Below are positions 8,093 through 15,571 of a stretch of 64,000 nt of DNA, piece by piece (positions within the stretch are counted from its first letter, which is position 1; the number at the start of each line of letters is the position of its first letter). The notes under the pieces are model-generated. The model saw only the letters and a program-made list of their open reading frames with translations, was not told the DNA's origin and did no database searches. The stretch is from JAWKVD01 sp041398225. Lineage in GTDB: Bacteria > Pseudomonadota > Alphaproteobacteria > Caulobacterales > Hyphomonadaceae. Position numbers and translations under genes: made by a program. The stretch covers positions 62,001 through 126,000 of the forward strand of contig JAWKVD010000005.1 in the NCBI GenBank assembly GCA_041398225.1. Reading direction: 5' to 3'.

Positions 8093-11000
8093 CTACAGGT
8101 TGAACAGGCCCGGATCGCCGCCCTGCGCGGCGATGTTCACCGTCACCGTGCGTTCGGTCGCGAAGCGCGCGAGATAGTGAGGACCGCCCGCCTTCGGCCC
8201 GGTGCCGGAAAGGCCCGTTCCGCCGAAAGGCTGCACGCCGACGACGGCGCCGATGATCGACCGGTTCACATAGACATTGCCGGCCCTGGCGTGCGCCATC
8301 ACCGTTTCCGCGAAGCCCTCCAGCCGCGAATGCACGCCGAGCGTCAGGCCATACCCTTTCGCCGACAAGGCGTCCGCGACGGTTTCAACCTCGTCCGGGT
8401 CGTAGCGCACGACATGAAGGATCGGGCCGAACACTTCGCGGTCGATCTGGTCGAGGGATTTCAGCTCCACCACGGCCGGACCGAAATAGGTGCCCGTCTT
8501 CGCCAGCTCGCCGACATCGACCTGCTTGCGGACGTTCGCGGCTGTTTGCATCGCGCCCAGATGCGCCGCCAGCGCATCGCGCGCCTCGGCGTCGATCACC
8601 GGACCGATATCGGTCGAAGGATCGGATGGGTCGCCGATCGCCAGCAAGTCCATCGCGCCTTCCAGCATCGTCAGGATGGCGTCGGCGGTGTCGTGCGGCA
8701 GGAACAGGAGACGCAGCGCGGAACACCGCTGACCGGCTGACCGGAAGGCCGACATCACCACATCGTCGACCACCTGTTCGGCGAGCGCGGTGGTGTCCAC
8801 GAACATCGCGTTGAGGCCGCCCGTTTCGGCGATCAGGGGCGCGATCGGACCGTCCTTGGCGGCCAGCGTGCGGTTGATGATCCGCGCGACTTCGGTCGAG
8901 CCCGTGAAGGCGACGCCGCCGCAATCGCGATGACCGGTCAGCATGGCGCCGACCTCGCCCGCGCCAGTGACGAGATGCAGCACGCCGGCCGGAACGCCCG
9001 CCTTGTGAAGCAGCTTCACCGCTTCGAACGCGATCAGCGGCGTTTGCTCGGCGGGCTTGGCGATCACCGCATTGCCGGCCGCGAGCGCACCCGCGATCTG
9101 TCCGGTGAAGATCGCCAGCGGGAAGTTCCACGGGCTGATGCAGGCGAAAACGCCCCGCCCCATCATCTCCAGATGATTGGTTTCGCCGGCCGGTCCCGGA
9201 AGCCGTTCGGGGCCGGCGAAGGAACGTTCGGCCTCGGACGCGTAGAAGCGCAGGAAGTCGACCGCCTCACGCACCTCGGATACGCCGTCGTCCAGCGTCC
9301 GCCCGCCCTCGCGCGCGATCAGGGCCACGAAACGATCGGTGTCGGATTCCAGCACATCGGCCGCGGCGCGCAGGATGCGGGCGCGACCGACGCCGCCGCG
9401 CGCGTCCCAGTCCGGTTGAGCGGCGAGCGCCGCTGCGTAGGCCGCGTCGACATCCGCTTGCGACGCCTCGCTCACGCGCGCGATCTGGCGGGAGCCGTCG
9501 GCCGGTGCGCGCATCGCCTCGCCGCCCTGCGCACGGGCCTTGCCGGAAATGATCGGCCCGACATCGGCGACGCCGGCCGCGTCGAGCCGCAAGACGGCCT
9601 GCGACAACCGCTCGCGCACGACCTTCTGGCTGAGGTCGACCCCGGCGGCGTTGCGGCGGCTGGGCCAGAACAGTTCCGGCGGCGGCGCGATGCGCGGATG
9701 GCGCGGCGTTCCGGCGGACAGTGCGGCGTAGGGATCGCTGGCGATCTGTTCCGGCGGCACGTCCTCGTCGAGAAAGGCGTGCACGAAGGAGGTGTTGGCG
9801 CCGTTCTCCAAGAGACGGCGCACCAGATAGGGAAGCAGGTCGCGGTGGGCGCCGACCGGGGCGTAGGCGCGAACCTTGCGTTCGCAGCCGGCCGCCTGAT
9901 AGAGCGCCGCGCCCATGCCGTGCAGACGCTGGAACTCGAAATCCTCGCGCCTCGCCCGCGACATCATCTGCTCGATCGCAGCCAGCGTATGCGCGTTGTG
10001 CGTGGCGAATTGCGGATAGACGACGGGACCGGCGGAGATCAGTTTCGCCGCGCACGCCAGATACGAAACGTCGGTGGCGGCCTTCTGCGTGAACACTGGA
10101 AAATCCGGATGGCCTTCGACCTGCGACCGCTTGATCTCGCTGTCCCAATAGGCGCCTTTCACCAGACGCACCATCAGCCGCTGACCGCTGCGGCGCGCCA
10201 GTTCGGCGACCCAGCCGGAGACCGCTTCGCCGCGCTTCTGATAGGCCTGCAGGGCAAGCCCCAGCCCGCCCCAGCCGTCCAGGTCGGGTTCGGCGCACAG
10301 ACGCTCAAGCAGGCCGAGCGAAAGCGCCAGCCGGTCCGCCTCCTCGGCGTCGAGCGTCATGTGGATGTTGGCGCGAGCGGCCTGACGCGCCAGTTCAAGG
10401 ATGGCGGGATAGAGTTCGCGATGAACGCGCTCGGCCTGCGTCGCCTTGTAGGCCGGATGCAGGGCGGAGAGTTTCACCGACACGCCCGAAGCGGTTTCAG
10501 GCGTCGCGCCGGTTTTCGCCGCGCCCACCGCGCCGATGGCCGAAGCGTAGCTGTCGAAATAGCGCCGTGCGTCCGCGCGCGTGCGGGCGCCCTCGCCCAG
10601 CATGTCGAACGACGCCCCGCCAATGTCGCCCCGCCGCGCCATGCGCATCGTGCGCTCGATCGCCTCCTTGATGCTTCGCCCCATCACGAACTGGCGCCCC
10701 ATGATGCGCATCGCCTGCATCATCGCGGCCCGGATCACCGGCTCGCCGGCCTCGCGCACCATGCGCGACATGAAGCCGCCCGCGTCGCGCTCGGCGTCTT
10801 CCGGCGGACGCACGATGCGCCCGGTGAGCATCAGCCCCCAGGTCGAGGCGTTGACCATCGGAGAGTGCGAACGGCCGGCATGGTCGGCCCAGTCGCCCGA
10901 CGCGATCTTCTCGGCGATCAGCGCATCGGCGGTTTCCGGGTCGGGCACGCGCAGCAGGGATTCGGCCAGACACATCAGCGCCAGCCCTTCCGGGCTCGAC

Positions 11001-11248
11001 AGTCCGAACTCCTCCAGGAAGGTTTCGATCAGCCCGGAGCGGCCCTTCTGGGCCCGCGCGGCCAGGATGATCTCGCGGGCGCGCTGCTGCACCGCGACCC
11101 GCTCGCCCTCGTCGAGCACCGGCGCGGCCAGCATCCTCGCGACCCGTGTGGGCTCGTCCGCGTATTTCCCCGCGTCAAGCGCTTCCGCCGATCCCGCCCC
11201 CATCGCCCCCGGGCTCGCCCCGGTCCGCGAAAACGTCGATTCCGCCAT
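8093..11248 (-). CDS. putA: Bifunctional proline dehydrogenase / 1-pyrroline-5-carboxylate dehydrogenase
   Basis: This 1051-residue enzyme oxidises proline to glutamate in two steps. The N-terminal half has the flavin-dependent proline dehydrogenase barrel, with LVKGAYWDSEIKRSQ and the substrate-pocket region LPYLVRRLLENGANTSFVHA. The C-terminal half is the NAD-dependent aldehyde dehydrogenase, with ISPWNFPLAIF, VAFTGSTEVARII, IAETGGLNAM and the catalytic Cys in SAGQRCSALR. No ribbon-helix-helix DNA-binding domain is present at the N-terminus, so this is the non-regulatory type of PutA. The start at 11248 follows GTGGAG; an in-frame start at 11287 adds 13 unconserved residues. The stop lies 2 bp from the convergent amidohydrolase stop. 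Confidence 0.96.
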   Translation of the reverse strand: MAESTFSRTGASPGAMGAGSAEALDAGKYADEPTRVARMLAAPVLDEGERVAVQQRAREIILAARAQKGRSGLIETFLEEFGLSSPEGLALMCLAESLLRVPDPETADALIAEKIASGDWADHAGRSHSPMVNASTWGLMLTGRIVRPPEDAERDAGGFMSRMVREAGEPVIRAAMMQAMRIMGRQFVMGRSIKEAIERTMRMARRGDIGGASFDMLGEGARTRADARRYFDSYASAIGAVGAAKTGATPETASGVSVKLSALHPAYKATQAERVHRELYPAILELARQAARANIHMTLDAEEADRLALSLGLLERLCAEPDLDGWGGLGLALQAYQKRGEAVSGWVAELARRSGQRLMVRLVKGAYWDSEIKRSQVEGHPDFPVFTQKAATDVSYLACAAKLISAGPVVYPQFATHNAHTLAAIEQMMSRARREDFEFQRLHGMGAALYQAAGCERKVRAYAPVGAHRDLLPYLVRRLLENGANTSFVHAFLDEDVPPEQIASDPYAALSAGTPRHPRIAPPPELFWPSRRNAAGVDLSQKVVRERLSQAVLRLDAAGVADVGPIISGKARAQGGEAMRAPADGSRQIARVSEASQADVDAAYAAALAAQPDWDARGGVGRARILRAAADVLESDTDRFVALIAREGGRTLDDGVSEVREAVDFLRFYASEAERSFAGPERLPGPAGETNHLEMMGRGVFACISPWNFPLAIFTGQIAGALAAGNAVIAKPAEQTPLIAFEAVKLLHKAGVPAGVLHLVTGAGEVGAMLTGHRDCGGVAFTGSTEVARIINRTLAAKDGPIAPLIAETGGLNAMFVDTTALAEQVVDDVVMSAFRSAGQRCSALRLLFLPHDTADAILTMLEGAMDLLAIGDPSDPSTDIGPVIDAEARDALAAHLGAMQTAANVRKQVDVGELAKTGTYFGPAVVELKSLDQIDREVFGPILHVVRYDPDEVETVADALSAKGYGLTLGVHSRLEGFAETVMAHARAGNVYVNRSIIGAVVGVQPFGGTGLSGTGPKAGGPHYLARFATERTVTVNIAAQGGDPGLFNL

Positions 11249-11393
11249 GTATTGCTCCACAACGACCGGGCGAACGCCCGACGCCACATTGTCACCTTAC
11301 CATGGACGTAGCGCCGCAGCGCCCGCTAAGGATGTTCTGTTGTGAGTCTCCGGGCGGCGTCTCCGTCCACCAAGTTCTCGGGAACTGCGCCAA

Positions 11394-12606
11394 ATGCGAA
11401 TCATGCTCGTCACCGATGCCTGGGACCCTCAGGTCAACGGCGTTGTGCGCACCATGAAACGCGTCATCGCGGAGTGCGAGGAGATGGGTCACGAATGGGA
11501 GATCGTTTCGCCCGGCGACGGTTTCCGCACAATCCCCCTGCCGACCTATTCCGAGATCCGCCTGGCGCTGGGCGCCAAGAAGCAGATCGAGGAACGGTTC
11601 CTGGTGTTCGAGCCGGACGCCGTGCACATCGCCACCGAGGGCACGCTGGGCTGGGCCGCGCGCGCGATCTGCCTCAAGCACAAATTCCCCTACACCACCT
11701 CCTACCACACCCGTTTCCCGGAATACGTGCACGCGCGCTTCCCGTTCATTCCGCTGTGGGCAGGTACAAATATGTGCGCGACTTCCACCGCTATTCGGGC
11801 CGGGTGATGGTCGCCACCCAGTCGATGCGCGACGAGCTTGAAGCGCGCGGCTTCAAGAACATCGCTCCCTGGTCGCGCGGCGTCGACACTGACATTTTCC
11901 ACTCCAGCCGGCGCAAGGACGATCGCGGTCCCTTCAAGGGGATGGCGACGCCGATCTGGATCAATGTCGGCCGCGTCGCGGTCGAAAAGAACATCGAGGC
12001 TTTCCTCAAGCTCGACCTGCCCGGCACCAAGGTGGTCGTCGGCGAAGGCCCGCAGCTCGAAGAGCTGAAGCTCAAATATCCTGACGCGGTGTTCGCCGGC
12101 GTGAAGTTCGGCGAGGAGCTGGGCGAATACTTCGCCAACGCCGACGTCTTCGTTTTTCCGAGCCTCACCGACACGTTCGGCCTCGTCATTCTCGAGGCGA
12201 TGGCGGCCGGCACGCCCGTGGCGGCGTTCAACGCGCCCGGACCGCGCGACCTGATACCCGGGTCCAACGCCGGCGCCGTCGGCGACGATCTTCAGAAGGC
12301 GTGCGAGGAGGCCCTCACCATGTCGCGCGAGGACGCGCGCGCCTATGGCGAGACCTTCTCGTGGAAAGCCTGCGCGGAGCAGTTCCTCAACAATCTCGAT
12401 TGCTGCCGGTGCCTGAACGCAAGCGCTTCTGGCGCCGGTTCCGTCACCTCAAGAACATTCGCAACATCCGGTTGCGCCGGCGCAAGCGGTTGCCGCCGCC
12501 GGACGGCGCGGCCTCGGACGATCAGGCTCAATCGCCCGAACTCCAGACGACCGAACCACAAACGCCCGAACCGCAGGCGACCGGCGCCGACGTCAAACAC
12601 GATTGA
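11394..12606 (+). pseudogene. GT4-family glycosyltransferase, reading frame broken twice
   Basis: Three consecutive frames make one GT4 (glycosyltransferase family 1) protein of about 400 residues. Residues before 11760 read MRIMLVTDAWDPQVNGVVRT to ARFPFIPLWA. From about 11765 the next frame reads YKYVRDFHRYSGRVMVATQS through FPSLTDTFGLVILEAMAAGT, the nucleotide-sugar-binding EX7E region. From about 12403 a third frame gives a basic tail, LPVPERKRFWRRFRHLKNIR, and a Glu/Pro/Thr-rich end. Each shift is explained by one missing base (near 11760-11765 and 12398-12403). SqdX/mannosyltransferase-like enzymes of this kind act at the membrane on lipid acceptors; the substrate here is unknown. It may be a real pseudogene or two sequencing errors. 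Confidence 0.8.
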
Positions 12607-12667
12607 TGTCGCTGGGCAGCTGGCGGGCTGTCCGCAGGCGGTCTGCGGGTCGATAGCGCCGGACGGT

Positions 12668-13750
12668 CTAGTCCGGACGTTTGTCCATCACGGTCAGGGC
12701 GCGCACGCGCTCGCCGACTTCCTTGCGCATATCGGCGGGCAGCGGGATCAGCCCCTTGTCGACCAGATAGCCTTCATCGCCCCAGGCGCGCTCTGAGGTG
12801 AAGGCGTCGAGGAATTCCTCGAGCCCCGGCACGAGCGCCAGATGCGCTTTCTTCACGTAGAAATAGAGCGACCGCGAAACCTTGTAGTCGCCGCTGGCGA
12901 TGGAATCGAACGTCGGCGACACGCCGGCGATGGTCGCGGCGCGGATCTTGTCCTCGTTCTGCAGCATGAAGGAGAAGCCGAAAATGCCGAGCGCCTCGGG
13001 GTTCTTGGCGAGACGCTGCACGATCGCGCCGTCGTTCTCGCCGGCGTCGATCCAGGCGCCGTCCTCGCGGATCGAGTGCGCGACTTCGGTGAAGAGGCCC
13101 TCGTCGTCAGCCTTCAGGTCGGCCAGCAGCGGGAAGGTCTCCGCGCCCGGCGCCATGGCCAGTTCGAGGAAGGCGTCGCGCGTGCCCGACGACGGCGGCG
13201 GACCGAACACCATGATCGGCAGATCCGGGAGATCGATCGAGATGTCGGACCAGCGCTTGTAGGGATTGGGCACCAGGCGCCCGTTGATCGGAACCTCGCG
13301 CGTCAGCGCAAGGAAGATCTGCTGCTTGGTGAGGTTGAACGCGGGCGCGCGCTTGGCGTTGGCCAGCACGATGCCGTCATAACCAATCGTGACCTCGATG
13401 ATGTCGCTGACGCCGTTGGCGTGACAGAGATCCCATTCCGACCCCTTCATCCGACGCGACGCGTTGGTGATGTCCGGATGATTGGCGCCGACGCCGCCAC
13501 AGAACAGTTTGAGCCCGGACCCCGAGCCGGTGGACTCGACGATCGGCGTCGGGAATTCAGTGGTGGCGCCGAATTGCTCGGCCACGGTCGTCGAGAACGG
13601 AAACACCGTCGAGGAGCCGACGATCCGGATCTCGCGCGCCCACGCAGGCGCGGCGGCCAGAGCAATGCCGGCCAGCATCGCGGCGAGAATGCGGAGCGAT
13701 CGCCGCCCCTTCCCGATCGCTTCGCCGACCATCCTGCCGATCGCCGCCAT
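12668..13750 (-). CDS. pstS: Phosphate ABC transporter substrate-binding protein (PstS-like)
   Basis: The 360-residue precursor has a signal peptide (hydrophobic run ILAAMLAGIALAAA, cleavage near AWA-RE). A periplasmic phosphate-binding fold follows, with IRIVGSSTVFPFST near the N-terminus, ESTGSGSGLKLFCGG, NASRRMKGSEW, GYDGIVLANAK and PPPSSGTRDAF, the anion-binding loops of the PstS family. It would deliver phosphate to PstCAB, which are not in this window. The start at 13750 follows GGAGAGG. The alkaline-phosphatase-superfamily gene lies 187 bp upstream on the same strand, and the GT4 gene converges from the other side, so phosphate limitation may be a shared theme. Confidence 0.88.
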   Translation of the reverse strand: MAAIGRMVGEAIGKGRRSLRILAAMLAGIALAAAPAWAREIRIVGSSTVFPFSTTVAEQFGATTEFPTPIVESTGSGSGLKLFCGGVGANHPDITNASRRMKGSEWDLCHANGVSDIIEVTIGYDGIVLANAKRAPAFNLTKQQIFLALTREVPINGRLVPNPYKRWSDISIDLPDLPIMVFGPPPSSGTRDAFLELAMAPGAETFPLLADLKADDEGLFTEVAHSIREDGAWIDAGENDGAIVQRLAKNPEALGIFGFSFMLQNEDKIRAATIAGVSPTFDSIASGDYKVSRSLYFYVKKAHLALVPGLEEFLDAFTSERAWGDEGYLVDKGLIPLPADMRKEVGERVRALTVMDKRPD

Positions 13751-13937
13751 CGACCTCTCCTGACCATGAAAATCGCACACGGGAGCGCAGCCGCCCGTCG
13801 ACGCCGCATGAAGCGCGTCTCGCTTCCGGCGGTAGGCCAGAATTGCGACGATTCAATGAAGGTGGCCAGCGGCGGCTTGTCCCGCCCGCGCCGGTTTCGA
13901 ACGCGGAACATCAGGCCGCGATCAGGCGGCCCACGGT

Positions 13938-15308
13938 CTAGGCGGCCTTGCGCACCTCACGGCCCGGCAGCGTCTCAAGGATCAACGCGGTGGCGTTCTC
14001 CAGCGGGAGCTTCTCGGGATGCACCACGCCCTTGCCGTCCAGGCGCTGAACCCAGAAACAGCCGTCGCGGTGGTGCTGCGAGTTGTTCACCTGGCCAAGC
14101 GAGTTGAACAGCGTGTTGAAGTCCTTCATGCCGTTGGGCCCGCGCACCGTCATGTCGGCGTCGACCCGCGAGATGAACCGGCACCAGAACATCACGCGAT
14201 TGCCCGCGCGACGCCATTCCATCACGGTCTGACCGTTGGACTGAAGACCGTCGAGCGCCTTCTCGAACGCGATCGCGTCTTCCTCGGATTTGCAGGTGGC
14301 CCAAGTCTGGTGGGTCATCACCGGCTCGTAGGTCACGCCTTCCGGCGCGTCCATGAACGCCGCGAGTTCCTGGAAGTCGATCGGACGGTAAACGAACTTG
14401 CCGCCGATATGCTCGTAGCGGAGGTTGGCTTCCTGGCTCAGCGCCGTGGCGAAGATGATGCGCCCGCCCGGTCCGACGAGCTTCATCGCGCGCCCGACCA
14501 GCGCATCCATGTGGCGGTAGCTGTCTTCGACCGCATCGCCATAGGCTTCCATTTCAGCGGCGCTGGGCTTCACCTGATAGGCTTCCGGCTCCATGTGGCG
14601 CCAATAGCGGTGCTGGAGGTAGGCCGTCGAGTTGGCGAACACCGTCGCGAAGTCCGGGCGACGCTTGTGGTACTCGTGCTCGAAGACGTCGAACAGCAGA
14701 AGATCGAGGATCATCGCGCGGCGCCATTTCAGGTCGCGGCCAGCGGTCTTTTCCTCGGCGAGCTGGCGCACGGCCTTCATGATGGTGGACAGCGAGAGTC
14801 CGCGGCTCAGCATGAAGCGCACGAAGTCGAAAGTCAGCTTGCGGCTCGGCTTGGCGCGCTCGTTGGTGTGCTCGGTGACGTAGAACGAGACGAATTCGTG
14901 GAAGGCGCTGAACGCCGGATCGGTCGCCTTGACGCCCATCGACCACGGGTCGGGCACCAGCATCACGTCGTTGCGGTCGGTGCGCCCGTTCATGGCGCAG
15001 AACACCATCGAGGAATAGCCGCGCTCGGCCGCCACGTCCCACACGCGCTTGGCGGAGATGAGATGGCCTTCGTCCAGCTCCTTGGCGCCATGGACCGCCT
15101 CGGGCGCGCCGGTATGCAGGGTGACCCACTGCACCCACGGCTCTAGCGTCGGATCGTCCGTCCAGGTCACATGCACGTCGGACTGGCTGTGAAGTTTCTT
15201 GAAATTGGGCAGATCTCCGGCCGCCATCATGCGGTCGAGAACGGGCGGGCACAGCTCGTTGAGTTCCAGCATGATGACCGGCGAGTCGCCGGTTGAGCGA
15301 ACAGTCAT
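13938..15308 (-). CDS. Alkaline phosphatase superfamily / phosphodiesterase-like protein
   Basis: The 456-residue protein shows an N-terminal metal-binding motif IMLELNELCPPVLDRMMAAG and the nucleophile region TLEPWVQWVTLHTG, where the Thr after WV is the likely nucleophile. These fit the type I phosphodiesterase/nucleotide pyrophosphatase branch of the alkaline phosphatase superfamily. No signal peptide or membrane helix is visible, so it is probably cytoplasmic. The start at 15308 (MTVRST) was preferred because upstream frame extensions are low-complexity. It sits upstream of pstS. The substrate is unknown, and it could also be a sulfatase-like or phosphomutase-like member. Confidence 0.65.
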   Translation of the reverse strand: MTVRSTGDSPVIMLELNELCPPVLDRMMAAGDLPNFKKLHSQSDVHVTWTDDPTLEPWVQWVTLHTGAPEAVHGAKELDEGHLISAKRVWDVAAERGYSSMVFCAMNGRTDRNDVMLVPDPWSMGVKATDPAFSAFHEFVSFYVTEHTNERAKPSRKLTFDFVRFMLSRGLSLSTIMKAVRQLAEEKTAGRDLKWRRAMILDLLLFDVFEHEYHKRRPDFATVFANSTAYLQHRYWRHMEPEAYQVKPSAAEMEAYGDAVEDSYRHMDALVGRAMKLVGPGGRIIFATALSQEANLRYEHIGGKFVYRPIDFQELAAFMDAPEGVTYEPVMTHQTWATCKSEEDAIAFEKALDGLQSNGQTVMEWRRAGNRVMFWCRFISRVDADMTVRGPNGMKDFNTLFNSLGQVNNSQHHRDGCFWVQRLDGKGVVHPEKLPLENATALILETLPGREVRKAA

Positions 15309-15369
15309 TACGCAATCCCCATCCAGTTGAACCGGCGCCAGCATCCCCGGTAACTTGGCCCAGCAAGTA

Positions 15370-15435
15370 ATTTGGACACTAGCACTCCAACCTTTGAAGT
15401 GTCGACCAAATGACCTGGGACACAAAGCGTCCCAG
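15370..15435. repeat. Two adjacent inverted repeats upstream of the phosphodiesterase-like gene
   Basis: The first repeat has arms TTTGGACACT (15371-15380) and AGTGTCGACCAAA (15398-15410), pairing with a 3-base bulge. The second is perfect: CTGGGAC (15415-15421), a 7-base spacer, and GTCCCAG (15429-15435). Neither is followed by a T-run on either strand, so they look more like operators or RNA structure than a terminator. They lie 60-130 bp upstream of the start at 15308. Confidence 0.5.
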
Positions 15436-15571
15436 TTCATCCTGACGCCCTCCGGAGCAGGCGTGTCCCAAGATGGACGGGAGCCGGGCGCCGGACGGTC
15501 GCCTTGCGGAAGGATACAAGTCCGGCGCCACGGGGCCGCGCACGGGCTGCGGCCCGTGCGCGCGCGGCGGG

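Noticed and set aside
8930..11311. Long plus-strand open frame (793 codons)
   Set aside because: It is the antisense shadow of putA in high-GC DNA. The translation is Arg/Gly/His-rich without any domain, whereas the minus strand gives a full PutA.
11760..12403. Programmed frameshifting as an explanation for the GT4 gene
   Set aside because: No slippery heptamer with a downstream structure is seen at either join, two shifts would be required, and GT4 genes are not known to use recoding.
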